Source: Caloranaerobacter sp050286925 (GTDB taxonomy: Bacteria > Bacillota > Clostridia > Tissierellales > Thermohalobacteraceae). Taken from it: 64,000 nt of DNA. The stretch spans positions 186,001 through 250,000 of the forward strand of contig NZ_JBFWFX010000002.1 of assembly GCF_050286925.1 (NCBI RefSeq). Reading direction: 5' to 3'. Below are positions 7,870 through 17,858 of this stretch, one piece after another. The notes beneath the pieces are model-generated. The model did no database searches. It was not told the DNA's origin and was given only the letters and a program-made list of their open reading frames with translations. The translations under genes were made by a program, and so were the position numbers. The first letter of the stretch is position 1, and every line of letters starts with the position of its first letter.

Positions 7870-10758
7870 ATGAGAAAGTTAAGTTTATTTTTGATAATAA
7901 TTATGTTAATGCAGGTATTTGTAGGGTGTGTTAATCAGACTTCGAAAGATATAAGTAAAGATGTAAAAAGTGAAGAAAAAGAAGGTTCAAAATTAATAAT
8001 TCATTATCACAGATATAATGGTGATTATGATAACTGGAGTTTTTGGATATGGCCTTATGGAAGAGAAGGAAAGGCATATTATTTTACTGGTGAGGATGAA
8101 TTCGGAAAGATTGTAGAAGTACAGTTTAATGAAAAAATTGAAAGAGTCGGAGTAATTCCGAGATTGGGTAATTGGGAAAAGAAAGATATTGATATGGATA
8201 GATTTATTGATTTGCGAGGAGATGTAACAGAAGTTTGGATGTTAGAGGGAGTAGAAAAGATTTATTATAACAGAGAAGAGGCTAGTACAAGCCCTAAAAT
8301 ATTAAGTGCATTTTTGGATAGTAAAAATGAAATATTAGTTGAACTTACTAATTTTATGAAATTGACAGGGGAAAATAATGAAGGATTTACTGTAAAGAGT
8401 GCAGACAAAGAGTTAGATATTAAAGAAGTTAAAGCAGTAAAAGTTAAAAGAGAAAATTCAAGAAAATATGGTTTTGAAACTATTATGAATGATACTAAAG
8501 TTAGATTTATTTATTCACCAGATATAATAGGTTATACACCTAAAAAAGATGAAAAGGTATATGTTATAGGGGATTTTAATGGCTACAGTATAGATGAAAA
8601 ATTTGAAATGAAATTTAATGATACTTTTAATATTTATGAATTGATAGCTGATATCGGGGAAGAAACTGGTATTAAGTACAGGCAGAATTTCACTTTTGCT
8701 GTAGCATCAAAAAAAGATATTACATTTAAATATAAAGATAAGTTTGTTTTAGATAAATATATAGGAAAATCAGCAAAGGTATTTAAAATACTCTTAAAAG
8801 ATGATGTAGACCTTTCAAAAAATATTACTGTATATCATAAAGACTTCAAGGAAAGGGATGTAGAAATGAGAAAAGTACTAGAAAGTGAAGAGTTTATATA
8901 TGATGGAGATGACTTAGGTGCTACATATACTAAAGAGTATACAGTTTTTAAAGTATGGTCACCTGTTGCAGAGAGTATGAAGGTAGTTATTTATGATGAT
9001 TATAAAGACAATGTAGGTAAAGTATATCCAATGTCAAAAGGTGAAAAAGGTGTTTGGGAGCTTAAACTTGAAGGGGATTATAAAAATAAATATTACAATT
9101 ATAGAGTTACTATTAATGGAGTAGAGAAGGAAACTCCAGACCCTTATGCTAAGGGAGCGACTGTAAATGGGAAAATGGGTATGATAGTAGATTTTGATTC
9201 TATAAATCCTGAAGGTTGGGATGAACACAAAATTCCAGACCCTATAAAACCAACTGAAGCAGTTATATATGAAATGCATGTTAGAGATTTTTCTGTAGAT
9301 AAGGATTCTGGGATAAAGCATAAAGGAAAATATTTAGCTTTTACTGAAAAAGGAACTAGAGGACCGAATGGAGAGGTTACAGGACTTGATCATTTAAAAG
9401 AGTTAGGCATTACTCATATACATTTACTTCCAGTATATGATTTTGCTAGTGTAGATGAAACTAAAGAAGGAGAGTATAATTGGGGATATGACCCTTATTT
9501 ATATAATGTACCTGAAGGTTCTTACTCTACAAATCCTTATGATGGAACTGTAAGGATAAAGGAATTCAAAGAAATGGTTAAAGCATTACATGAAAATGGC
9601 ATAAGAGTAATAATGGATGTTGTATTTAACCATACCTATACAACTGGAAATTCTCCATTTGATATACTTGTGCCTAAATATTACTATAGAACAGATTCAT
9701 CTGGTAAATATACAAATGGTTCAGGATGTGGAAATGAAACAGCATCTGAAAAGCCTATGATGAGAAAATTTATAATAGATTCGGTTAAATTCTGGGCTAC
9801 TGAATATAAAATAGATGGATTTAGATTTGACTTAATGGCTTTACATGATATTGATACTATGAGAGAAGTAGAAAAAGAGCTAAGAAAGATTAATCCGAAT
9901 ATATTAATTTATGGAGAACCTTGGACTGGTGGTCCATCAGCATTATCTCCAACTAAACAGTTGAGAAAAGGTAAGCAGAAGGGAATGGGCATAGCAGTAT
10001 TTAATGACGATTTTAGAAATGCTATAAAAGGGGACAATGATGGAGAAGGAGTAGGTTTTGTAAATGGTGGATTAGGACTAGAAAACGAAATAAAAAAAGG
10101 AATAGTTGGAATGATTGATTACAGTAGTAAAATAAAAGGATTTACAAAAGAGCCTAGTGAAACTATAAATTATGTAAGTTCTCACGATAATTTATGTTTG
10201 TTTGACAAGTTTGAAAAGAGCAACCCAAATGCTACTCCTGAAGAAAGAGAAAGAATGAATAGGTTAGCATTATCGATAGTTTTAACATCACAGGGAATAC
10301 CTTTTATACAAGGTGGGACTGAAATATTAAGAACAAAGCATGGTAACCACAACAGCTACAAAGCAGGTGATGAGATTAATAAAATAGATTGGAGTAATAA
10401 AAATAAGTATAAGGAAACTTATGAGTATATTAAAGGTTTAATTGCATTAAGAAAAAGTCAAAAAGTGATGACACTAGATAAAGCAGAGGAAGTGAAAAAG
10501 TATCTAAAGTTTATTGAAGCTCCGAAAAACTCAGTTGCATATTTATTAACTTCTCCATATGAAGGGGACTTTAAAAATATTTTAATTATCCATAATGCAA
10601 ATAGAGAAGAAATAGAAATCAAACTTCCACTAGAAGGAGAATGGAATATTATAGCTAATGAAAAAGAGGTAAATGTAGAGGGAGTTAATGGAGTAAACAA
10701 AGCTGTTGAAAATGTAAAAGTAGCACCGTTATCAACTTATATCTTATATAAAAATTAG
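7870..10758 (+). CDS. Lipoprotein type I pullulanase (GH13_14)
   Basis: This 962-residue debranching enzyme cleaves alpha-1,6 bonds of pullulan and branched starch at the outer membrane face. The lipobox is VFVGC near residue 20. Domains in order: CBM41/PUD-like (about 40-140, DNWSFWIWPYGREGKAYYF), linker domains, CBM48 (TVFKVWSPVAES, about 358), then the GH13 barrel. The pullulanase motif YNWGYDP is present, with VVFNHT, Asp654 in GFRFDLMAL, Glu683 in YGEPW and Asp773 in SSHDN. GTG 7867 and ATG 7870 adjoin; ATG is preferred for its spacing from GGGGGG. No MalR-type operator was seen upstream, unlike most of its neighbours. It is paralogous to the first half of the giant enzyme at 47 kb. Confidence 0.93.
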   Translation: MRKLSLFLIIIMLMQVFVGCVNQTSKDISKDVKSEEKEGSKLIIHYHRYNGDYDNWSFWIWPYGREGKAYYFTGEDEFGKIVEVQFNEKIERVGVIPRLGNWEKKDIDMDRFIDLRGDVTEVWMLEGVEKIYYNREEASTSPKILSAFLDSKNEILVELTNFMKLTGENNEGFTVKSADKELDIKEVKAVKVKRENSRKYGFETIMNDTKVRFIYSPDIIGYTPKKDEKVYVIGDFNGYSIDEKFEMKFNDTFNIYELIADIGEETGIKYRQNFTFAVASKKDITFKYKDKFVLDKYIGKSAKVFKILLKDDVDLSKNITVYHKDFKERDVEMRKVLESEEFIYDGDDLGATYTKEYTVFKVWSPVAESMKVVIYDDYKDNVGKVYPMSKGEKGVWELKLEGDYKNKYYNYRVTINGVEKETPDPYAKGATVNGKMGMIVDFDSINPEGWDEHKIPDPIKPTEAVIYEMHVRDFSVDKDSGIKHKGKYLAFTEKGTRGPNGEVTGLDHLKELGITHIHLLPVYDFASVDETKEGEYNWGYDPYLYNVPEGSYSTNPYDGTVRIKEFKEMVKALHENGIRVIMDVVFNHTYTTGNSPFDILVPKYYYRTDSSGKYTNGSGCGNETASEKPMMRKFIIDSVKFWATEYKIDGFRFDLMALHDIDTMREVEKELRKINPNILIYGEPWTGGPSALSPTKQLRKGKQKGMGIAVFNDDFRNAIKGDNDGEGVGFVNGGLGLENEIKKGIVGMIDYSSKIKGFTKEPSETINYVSSHDNLCLFDKFEKSNPNATPEERERMNRLALSIVLTSQGIPFIQGGTEILRTKHGNHNSYKAGDEINKIDWSNKNKYKETYEYIKGLIALRKSQKVMTLDKAEEVKKYLKFIEAPKNSVAYLLTSPYEGDFKNILIIHNANREEIEIKLPLEGEWNIIANEKEVNVEGVNGVNKAVENVKVAPLSTYILYKN

Positions 10759-10792
10759 CTAAAAAGCAGCCAATATTGGCTGCTTTTTAGCT
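10757..10792. terminator. Bidirectional terminator between convergent pullulanase and amylase genes
   Basis: A perfect 36-bp palindrome centred on CCAATATTGG, with A-runs on one flank and T-runs on the other, separates two convergent genes and serves both strands. Confidence 0.9.
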
Positions 10793-10819
10793 TGTATATA
10801 TTTTGGAAGGGGATTAGTT

Positions 10820-12325
10820 TTAATTAGAAGTCAAGATAATCACTTCTAAAGGTTTTAAAGTAATATTTAAATTACCATTTTCAATATTGTAAGCTTTACT
10901 ACTTAACACATCAGTATATTTAGAACTATCGTCTTTTAAATTAATAGTTATATTCTTTTCTTTATTTTGCAGATTGTAAATCACAATAAACTTACTATCG
11001 CCTTTTTTCCTCATATAAGAAAGAAAATAACTATCATAGTTTAACAATTCGAATTCTCCATTATAAAGAGCTTCATTTGAATTTCTAATATCAGTCAACA
11101 TTTTAAAGTAATTTAACATTTCTGAATTACTAATTTTATCCCATTCCATATCCCTTCTATTGTCTGGGTCATCTCCACCTTCCATAGCTATTTCTGTACC
11201 ATAGTATATAATAGGTATTCCCGGATATGTCATTATAAAAGTTAAAGCTTGTTTTAAATAAGCTTCTCCGTATTCTTTTGCTTCAGTAACTAATCTTTTA
11301 TTGTCATGATTATCAACAAAAATTCCATTTAATTCAGGATTAGTAAATGCTGATTGCTTTTTTATAGCATTAACTAAAGTGTTTGCTTTACCAAATCTAG
11401 TAAAAGTTTTACGAAGTCCATTATAAAGTGGATAATTTGTTAAAGAATCTATTCCTACTTTATGATACTGTTCTAAATATCTAGGGTTGTCATTCCAAAC
11501 TTCTCCGAGTAGGAAAAAATTCGGATATTTCGATTTAATATTATAAGCAAACTCATTCCAAAAATCCTTTGGTACGTGTTTAACTGTGTCGAGTCTCATT
11601 CCATCTATTCCTGTTTGTTCAATCCACCATATAGCATTATCTATAAAATATTTTTTAACTTCAGGATTATCTTGGTTTAGGTCAGGCAAACCGAATATCC
11701 AGCCTTCTTCAAGTTGTTTTTGGTCGTTCCAATTAGAAATATTCTTTTTTGGATGAAACCAATCTTTATATTTTTCATCATTTAACCATGGAGATTTATA
11801 TCCTGTATGATTTACTACATAATCAAGTATTACCTTAATATCTCTTTTATGTGCTTCTTGTACGAGTTCTTTTAAATCGCTTAATGTACCTAAATGTGGA
11901 TCGACTTTATAAAAATCAGTAATCCAGTATCCGTGATATCCACCATATTCATTTTTAAAAACAGGAGTTATCCAAATAGCAGTTACACCTAGTGATTTTA
12001 TGTAATCTAATTTTTCTACAATACCTTTCAAATCACCACCGTGATATGCCTTAGGATCATTTTTATTTACATCAGGGAAATTATTATTTTCTTTATCTCC
12101 GTCATAAAAACGGTCAGTCATTATAAAATATATTATATCCTTTGAAGAAAAGGCACCACCGTTATTTTGAACTTTGTATTTAATTTCATTTGAACTATCA
12201 GATTTTGTATCTTTTTTTACATTTTCTATTTGCTGACTTGTATCATTTATATTATTTTGATTTTGACAGCCTACAGAGAAAACTAGAGTAAATATTACAA
12301 GAAATATTACTAATTTTTTAGACAT
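10820..12325 (-). CDS. Secreted lipoprotein alpha-amylase (GH13)
   Basis: This 501-residue amylase starts with a lipoprotein signal and lipobox (VFSVGC, Cys about residue 20), a short polar tether, then a GH13 barrel beginning IIYFIMTDRFYDGD. Catalytic features are VILDYVVNHTG, Asp246 in GMRLDTVKHV, Glu275 in LGEVW and Asp341 in VDNHDN. The C-terminal residues form the usual beta domain. It should cut internal alpha-1,4 bonds of starch at the cell surface, next to the lipoprotein pullulanase. The ATG has AAGGGGG in front. A MalR-type operator lies in the shared divergent promoter region with the debranching enzyme. Neopullulanase-like side activity cannot be excluded. Confidence 0.92.
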   Translation of the reverse strand: MSKKLVIFLVIFTLVFSVGCQNQNNINDTSQQIENVKKDTKSDSSNEIKYKVQNNGGAFSSKDIIYFIMTDRFYDGDKENNNFPDVNKNDPKAYHGGDLKGIVEKLDYIKSLGVTAIWITPVFKNEYGGYHGYWITDFYKVDPHLGTLSDLKELVQEAHKRDIKVILDYVVNHTGYKSPWLNDEKYKDWFHPKKNISNWNDQKQLEEGWIFGLPDLNQDNPEVKKYFIDNAIWWIEQTGIDGMRLDTVKHVPKDFWNEFAYNIKSKYPNFFLLGEVWNDNPRYLEQYHKVGIDSLTNYPLYNGLRKTFTRFGKANTLVNAIKKQSAFTNPELNGIFVDNHDNKRLVTEAKEYGEAYLKQALTFIMTYPGIPIIYYGTEIAMEGGDDPDNRRDMEWDKISNSEMLNYFKMLTDIRNSNEALYNGEFELLNYDSYFLSYMRKKGDSKFIVIYNLQNKEKNITINLKDDSSKYTDVLSSKAYNIENGNLNITLKPLEVIILTSN

Positions 12326-12345
12326 ATAAAAACCCCCTTGACAAT

Positions 12346-12399
12346 ATTTTATTATATTTATAAAATGGATGCAACCGTTTGCATAAATTATGTTATAAT
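12346..12399. promoter_or_regulatory. Divergent promoter region with MalR-type operator
   Basis: The operator (GCAACCGTTTGC, 12371-12382) lies between the amylase and debranching genes. On the minus strand TTGCAT (12369-12374), a 17-base spacer and TAAAAT (12346-12351) make a plausible amylase promoter whose -35 box overlaps the operator. On the plus strand TATAAT (12394-12399) is a good -10 box, with no clear -35. Confidence 0.7.
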
Positions 12400-12419
12400 A
12401 TTTTTTAGGGGGTGAAGAG

Positions 12420-14372
12420 TTGGAATTAGGATATCCAAACTGGAGGACTTTTGATGAAGGAATACAGAAAGAATATTTGGTTACAAATGGTCTTGGAAGC
12501 TTTTGTTCATCTACTATAATTGGAGCAAATATTAGAAAATATCATGGTTTGCTTAATGCTTCATTAGTGCCTCCAATAAAGAGATATTTATTACTGTCAA
12601 AAATAGATGAAACATTAGAAATAGATGGAGAAAAATATAAATTATTTGCTAATCAATTTATTGGAAAGATAGATGATGGATATTTACAATTAAGAAGATT
12701 TAGTAATTATCCTATACCAAAGTTTATTTATGGAGTTAAAGATATTGTTATTAGCAAAGAATTGGCAATGGAGTATGAGAAAAATACTGTGGCTGTTGTA
12801 TATAAAATAAATACTGGTAGTAAAAAGGTAAAAATGACATTTACTCCGTATGTAAACTTTAGAGATCATCATGATACTAGTAAAATAGGTAGTTTTAGAT
12901 ATAATCAAAGTTATGAAAAAGGAACATTAAAATTAATTGAAGAGAGTACAGGTTTAAACTTAAAAATAATTTCAAATTGTAAATACGAGGCAAATGAAGA
13001 TTGGTCTTTGCCTATGTTCTATAAAAATGAAAGAGATAGAGGACTTGAAAGTATTGATTTTCATTTTATACCAGGAGTTTTTTCTTATGAAATGGAACCT
13101 CATAAAAAGTATACTATAACTTTTTTAGCTACTATAGAGGATAGTGTTGAATATACATCTGAAGAAATAATAGAAAACGAAAAGAAAAGACGTACAGAAC
13201 TAATAAATAAAGCAGGATATTCACATCCTTTTTTGAAGAATTTAGTATTGGCAAGTGATAATTTTATAGTTAAAAGAGCGTCTACGGGAACTAAGACTAT
13301 AATTGCCGGATATCCGTGGTTTACAGACTGGGGAAGAGATACAATGATAGCCTTTACTGGACTTACTTTGACTACTAAAAGATTTGATGATGCTAAAGAT
13401 ATCTTATTAACTTTTACAAGGTATATTAGGGATGGAATAATACCGAATATGTTTCCGGATGAGAATACTTCACCTTTATATAACACAGCAGATGGAACAC
13501 TATGGTTTTTCTATGCAGTATATAAATATCTTGAATATACTAATGATTTAAAAACTATTAAAGAAGAGATATATCCACATCTTGAAAGTATAATAAGACA
13601 TCATATTAAAGGTACAATAAACAATATTTATATGGATGATGATGGACTTTTATCTGCTGGAGATGAAGGTACACAGTTAACTTGGATGGATGTTAAAGTT
13701 GGAGATTGGGTGGTTACTCCAAGACATGGAAAGGCAGTTGAAATCAATGCCCTTTGGTATAATGCTCTAAAAATTATGGAAGAAATATCGAACAGATTAG
13801 GGTATGATGGCAGCAAATATGGAGAAGTAGCAGAAAAGACTAAGAAGAGTTTTGTAGAGAAATTTTGGAACGATAAGGGCAAATACCTATATGATGTGAT
13901 ACGGAATGGGAAACCTGTGGATATGTTTAGACCTAATCAGATATTAGCTGTGAGTCTGCCATTTTCAATTCTTGATAGAGAGAAGGAGAAGTTAATAGTA
14001 GAGAAAGTATATGAAGAACTATATACTCCATTTGGGTTAAGAAGTTTATCGAAAAAACATAAAGAATATATAGGGAAATATGGTGGAGATGTTCTAAAGA
14101 GAGATGGTGCATATCATCAAGGTACAGTTTGGGCTTGGTTAATAGGGCCTTTTGTTGAAGCATATGTAAAAGTAAATGACTATTCTAAAGAAAGTAAACT
14201 TAATGCAAAATATATGCTTGAAGAGTTTTATTATCATATGAAAGATGCATGTATTGGCAATATATCAGAAATATTTGATGGAGATGAACCTCACTATCCA
14301 AGGGGTTGTGTGGCTCAAGCATGGTCAGTTGGTGAGGTTTTAAGAACATATGTAGAAGTAATTTTAGATTAA
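12420..14372 (+). CDS. Glycogen-debranching enzyme (amylo-alpha-1,6-glucosidase, GDE family)
   Basis: This 650-residue cytoplasmic protein has the two GDE domains. The N-terminal domain begins EYLVTNGLGSFCSSTIIGAN with the RKYHGLL motif. The C-terminal (alpha/alpha)6 domain shows WFTDWGRDTMIAFTGL (about 300-315), AGDEGTQLTWMDVKVGDW (about 418-435) and DGAYHQGTVWAWLIGPFVEA near 560. It should remove alpha-1,6-linked glucose from glycogen or branched dextrins, cooperating with the phosphorylase at 24-25.7 kb. The start is a TTG supported by AGGGGGTGA at the right distance. It shares the operator-containing region with the divergent amylase gene. Confidence 0.92.
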   Translation: MELGYPNWRTFDEGIQKEYLVTNGLGSFCSSTIIGANIRKYHGLLNASLVPPIKRYLLLSKIDETLEIDGEKYKLFANQFIGKIDDGYLQLRRFSNYPIPKFIYGVKDIVISKELAMEYEKNTVAVVYKINTGSKKVKMTFTPYVNFRDHHDTSKIGSFRYNQSYEKGTLKLIEESTGLNLKIISNCKYEANEDWSLPMFYKNERDRGLESIDFHFIPGVFSYEMEPHKKYTITFLATIEDSVEYTSEEIIENEKKRRTELINKAGYSHPFLKNLVLASDNFIVKRASTGTKTIIAGYPWFTDWGRDTMIAFTGLTLTTKRFDDAKDILLTFTRYIRDGIIPNMFPDENTSPLYNTADGTLWFFYAVYKYLEYTNDLKTIKEEIYPHLESIIRHHIKGTINNIYMDDDGLLSAGDEGTQLTWMDVKVGDWVVTPRHGKAVEINALWYNALKIMEEISNRLGYDGSKYGEVAEKTKKSFVEKFWNDKGKYLYDVIRNGKPVDMFRPNQILAVSLPFSILDREKEKLIVEKVYEELYTPFGLRSLSKKHKEYIGKYGGDVLKRDGAYHQGTVWAWLIGPFVEAYVKVNDYSKESKLNAKYMLEEFYYHMKDACIGNISEIFDGDEPHYPRGCVAQAWSVGEVLRTYVEVILD

Positions 14373-14420
14373 AAATTTTAAACAAACGAAGAATATTATA
14401 AAAAACTAAGGAGGTAGATT

Positions 14421-16694
14421 ATGATTAAAAAAACAGAATTCGGATATAAAATTGAGGGGAAAAAAGGTTTTTTAAATATTATTTTTTACGATGATAATAT
14501 TGTACGCTTTGCATATAGTAATGATGGAGAGATACCAGTATCTACTCCTGCTGTTGTAGTTAAACCTAAAGATATTGAACATAACCAAGAAGGTAATATA
14601 ATTAAGACTAAAAGTCTTATAATAGAAATTAATAAAGAAAATTTACAAATTAGCATATTCAATAAAAATGGAGAATTACTAAATAGGGATATGAATGTAG
14701 ATTTAGAAGGAATCGAAATTGAAAAGGAAATTCTTTGGGAAAAAGGGTTTTATGGACTAGGAGAGAAATATGGTTGGTTAAATAAAAAAGGAACTGAAAC
14801 TTCAAATTGGAATACTGATGTTATGGGTGTATTTCCAGTTCATAATGCAACTATTAAGGAATATCATACGTCTATACCTTTTTATATTGGGTTAAGTAAG
14901 AAGTTATGCTACGGTATTTATTTTGACAATAGTTATAAAACTTATTTTGATTTAGGTAAAACTAAAGATAATGTGTTAAAGTTTGGTGCAGATGGAGGAT
15001 ACTTAGATTACTATTTTATATACGATGAGAAAGTATCAGAAGTTGTTAAAGCGTATACTTATTTAACAGGAAGAATGCCTTTACCAAGAAAAGACTTTTT
15101 AGGATATCAGCAATGTAGATGGAGTTATGAAAATAGAGAAGAGTTAATGGAAATAGCTAAAAGAATGAGAGAAGAAAATGTACCATGTGATGTGCTTTAT
15201 TTAGATATTGATTATATGAAAGATTATAAAGTTTTTACAGTAGATTCTGATAAGTTCTATGAATTCAAAGATATGGTATCAAAGCTTAAAGATATGGGCT
15301 TTAAACTTGTTGTTATAATAGACCCAGGTGTAAAAGTAGAAGATGGATATTGGGTATACGAACAGGGTAAGGAAAATGATTTTTATATAAAAGATAAGAA
15401 TGGTGAAGTTTATATAGGTGAAGTATGGCCTGGTAAAGCTGTATTTCCTGATTTTCTAAGAGAAAAAGTTAGAAAATGGTGGGGAGAACTTCATTCTGGG
15501 TTAATAGAAGATGGTGTAGAAGGTTTTTGGAATGACATGAATGAACCTGCTGACTTTACTACAGAATCTAAAGTTGTTCCAGAGGATACGGTACATTTTA
15601 ATGATCAAGGTGAAGAAAAAAGTCATGCAGAAATTCATAATTTATATGGTATGCTTGAAGCTATAGCTACTTATGAAGGAGTGAAAAGTATTAAACCTAA
15701 TGTAAGACCGTTTATATTGACTAGAGCTGCTTTTGCGGGAACTCAAAGATATGCAGCTCTTTGGACAGGAGATAATACAAGTATTTGGGAGCATTTAGAA
15801 GCAAGTATGCCTATGTTCATGAATCTAGGTTTGAGTGGATATTCATTTATAGGTGCAGATGTGGGTGGTTTTATTGGAGATAGTAATGGTGAACTTTTAA
15901 CTCGTTGGACACAATTAGGAGCATTTACGCCATTATTTAGAAACCACAGTGTTAAAGGTTCTATTAATCAAGAACCTTGGTGTTTCGGAGAAGAAGTTTT
16001 AGAAAACACAAGAAAGTTTATCAATATGCGTTATAAATTTATAACTTATTTGTATAATTTGATGAGAGAAAGTTCAATTAATGGACATCCAGCTATTAGA
16101 CCATTATTCTATCATTATCAAGATGATGAAGAAACATATAACATAAATGATCAATTTTTATTTGGAGAGAATATATTAATTTGTCCAATAATAAGACCGT
16201 ATACAAGAGTTAGAATGGTTTATCTTCCTAGAGGCATCTGGTACGATTATTGGACTTTAGAAAAGTTCGAAGGTGGTAGATATATTATTAAAGAAGCTCC
16301 AATAGATTCAATGCCGATATTTATTAAGGCTGGAGCTATTATCCCTACAGATAATGTAATGCAATATATAGGAGAAAAAGAGCAAGAAATAACTATAAAC
16401 TGTTATTTAGGACAAGATGGTGAATATACATTATATTTAGATGATGGAATTAGCTTTGATTATGAAAAAGGTAATTATACAGAGATAAAGTTTATAATGA
16501 AAAATAGTGAAAAAGAAGTTTCAATAACATCAGAAGTTATAAAAAATGGATATAAAATCCCTAAAATGAAGCTTAGAATTTTAGGTTTAGATTCAAATAG
16601 TAAAGTTATTATGAATGGAGAAGTATTGAGATTAGATAATGAAAGCACAATAGATATTGATAAATTAAATATAGATGTAAAGATTGTTAAGTAA
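14421..16694 (+). CDS. GH31 alpha-glucosidase
   Basis: This 757-residue enzyme releases glucose from the non-reducing ends of maltodextrins. It has an N-terminal beta domain, a TIM barrel with the family signature GFWNDMNEPADF carrying nucleophile Asp372, and the acid/base region ALWTGDNTSIWEHL with Asp451, followed by C-terminal beta domains. There is no signal peptide, so it is cytoplasmic. It follows the debranching gene by 48 bases with its own AAGGAGG, and the two are likely cotranscribed. Alpha-xylosidase is an alternative in this family, but the starch cluster favours alpha-1,4-glucosidase. Confidence 0.9.
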   Translation: MIKKTEFGYKIEGKKGFLNIIFYDDNIVRFAYSNDGEIPVSTPAVVVKPKDIEHNQEGNIIKTKSLIIEINKENLQISIFNKNGELLNRDMNVDLEGIEIEKEILWEKGFYGLGEKYGWLNKKGTETSNWNTDVMGVFPVHNATIKEYHTSIPFYIGLSKKLCYGIYFDNSYKTYFDLGKTKDNVLKFGADGGYLDYYFIYDEKVSEVVKAYTYLTGRMPLPRKDFLGYQQCRWSYENREELMEIAKRMREENVPCDVLYLDIDYMKDYKVFTVDSDKFYEFKDMVSKLKDMGFKLVVIIDPGVKVEDGYWVYEQGKENDFYIKDKNGEVYIGEVWPGKAVFPDFLREKVRKWWGELHSGLIEDGVEGFWNDMNEPADFTTESKVVPEDTVHFNDQGEEKSHAEIHNLYGMLEAIATYEGVKSIKPNVRPFILTRAAFAGTQRYAALWTGDNTSIWEHLEASMPMFMNLGLSGYSFIGADVGGFIGDSNGELLTRWTQLGAFTPLFRNHSVKGSINQEPWCFGEEVLENTRKFINMRYKFITYLYNLMRESSINGHPAIRPLFYHYQDDEETYNINDQFLFGENILICPIIRPYTRVRMVYLPRGIWYDYWTLEKFEGGRYIIKEAPIDSMPIFIKAGAIIPTDNVMQYIGEKEQEITINCYLGQDGEYTLYLDDGISFDYEKGNYTEIKFIMKNSEKEVSITSEVIKNGYKIPKMKLRILGLDSNSKVIMNGEVLRLDNESTIDIDKLNIDVKIVK

Positions 16695-16701
16695 CATAAA
16701 C

Positions 16702-16762
16702 AAAAAACCCCTCTCTAACATATGATAGTATCAAAGCTAGATTAGATAGAGAGGGGGTTTTA
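16702..16762 (+). promoter_or_regulatory. Hairpin that terminates the GH31 transcript and contains the next gene's ribosome binding site
   Basis: AAAACCCCTCTCTA (16704-16717) pairs with TAGAGAGGGGGTTTT (16747-16761) around a 29-base loop, and T-rich sequence follows. The GAGGGGG in the right arm is also the only Shine-Dalgarno for the TTG start at 16765. Folding would therefore hide that site, as well as possibly ending transcription. Confidence 0.65.
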
Positions 16763-16764
16763 TT

Positions 16765-17139
16765 TTGTATTATAACTATTCATATATGTACGAATATCCA
16801 GAAATATATCATGAAGTATTGCCGAAGGTTAGAGAGTGTATATACAGACATTATCCATATAGTTATGGAGTATATCCCTATCCATACCCAAATCCATATC
16901 CTTATCCAGATGAAGATGAAGTAAGAATAATGGTTGATGAAGTATACGAAGAGATGATAAAAATATATCCAGAAATAGACAAAGATCCATTAGAAAATGG
17001 GAGGTCTTCAGTTAGTAGAAGACATTATGGTAGGAGAAGATTATTTAAAGATTTAATATTTATTATATTATTAAATGAATTATTAAGAGGTAGAAGGCAT
17101 CCTTACTATGGGTATCCAGGCTCAAGATACGGATACTAA
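16765..17139 (+). CDS. Tyr/Pro-rich small protein of unknown function
   Basis: I do not recognise this 124-residue protein. Its first 50 residues are very rich in Tyr and Pro, with a YPYPYPNPYPYP run near residues 37-48. Then come an acidic helix-like stretch (EDEVRIMVDEVYEEMIKIYP), a basic patch (RRHYGRRRLF), a short hydrophobic segment (DLIFIILLNELL) and a Tyr/Gly tail. The composition resembles small spore-coat or surface proteins of Firmicutes, but this is only a resemblance. The start is a TTG whose ribosome binding site lies inside a hairpin. A REP-like repeat follows directly. Confidence 0.7.
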   Translation: MYYNYSYMYEYPEIYHEVLPKVRECIYRHYPYSYGVYPYPYPNPYPYPDEDEVRIMVDEVYEEMIKIYPEIDKDPLENGRSSVSRRHYGRRRLFKDLIFIILLNELLRGRRHPYYGYPGSRYGY

Positions 17140-17146
17140 AAAGGAA

Positions 17147-17200
17147 ACAAGTGGACGGTTCTAGTGTATCCAAAAGGAAACAGAAGAACCGTCCACTTGT
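17147..17200. repeat. REP-like hairpin repeat, copy 1
   Basis: Perfect 16-bp arms (17147-17162 and 17185-17200, core GACGGTTCT/AGAACCGTC) enclose a 22-base loop containing TGTATCCAAAAGGAAACAG. It lies between convergent genes. The same arms and loop recur at 19889, 20750 and 22452. Confidence 0.9.
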
Positions 17201-17228
17201 ATTAAATAGGTAAAAACTTTTTTTTAAA

Positions 17229-17858
17229 TTAAAAGAATAAATTTTCTAAAGAAAGATATATCATATGGATAGGTGGTACTATTATTTTATCAATAAGATT
17301 TGTAATTATTAAAATAAAAAGTAATATTCTACCTTTATCATAAAATTCATAATAAAATGGTTTATCTTTAAGATTTAATATATCAAATAAAATATGTGCT
17401 CCATCTAAAGGTGGTATAGGAATAAGATTAAATACAAATAGAACTATATTTATCCATACAGTAAAATTAAAAACATTCATTATTGTTTCATATAAACTAT
17501 AAGGTAGAAAGTTAGGAGCGTGATATAATATTTTCATTAGTAAAAGAAAGAATATCGCTATAAATAAATTTGCAAGCGGCCCTGCTATAGATACTAATAT
17601 ATCGTCTCTTTTTGGTTTTTTAAAATTGTATGGATTAATTTCAACTGGTTTTGCCCATCCGAATCCAGCAAGTATAATCATTAAAAATCCAATGATATCA
17701 ATATGTACTAATGGACTGATTGAAAGCCTTCCTTGAAGTTTTGGAGTATCATCACCGAGCCATACTGCTGTTTGAGCATGTGCAAATTCATGAAGTGAAA
17801 ATCCTAGCAGAACACCTGGAATTATGTATAGAGTTTCAATTAAATCCAAGGAAATCAT
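17229..17858 (-). CDS. Site-2-type metalloprotease (M50 family)
   Basis: This 209-residue integral membrane zinc protease of the short M50B type has the active-site motif HEFAHA near residue 24 in the first membrane helix and the second metal-site motif IPIPPLDGAHIL near residues 145-156, with further hydrophobic segments between. Such proteins cut membrane-embedded substrates, but the target is unknown. ATG 17858 almost touches AGAAAGG, so a TTG nine bases further in (17849) may be the true start. It is transcribed alone, convergent with the Tyr/Pro-rich gene and separated from it by the REP-like hairpin. Confidence 0.88.
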   Translation of the reverse strand: MISLDLIETLYIIPGVLLGFSLHEFAHAQTAVWLGDDTPKLQGRLSISPLVHIDIIGFLMIILAGFGWAKPVEINPYNFKKPKRDDILVSIAGPLANLFIAIFFLLLMKILYHAPNFLPYSLYETIMNVFNFTVWINIVLFVFNLIPIPPLDGAHILFDILNLKDKPFYYEFYDKGRILLFILIITNLIDKIIVPPIHMIYLSLENLFF

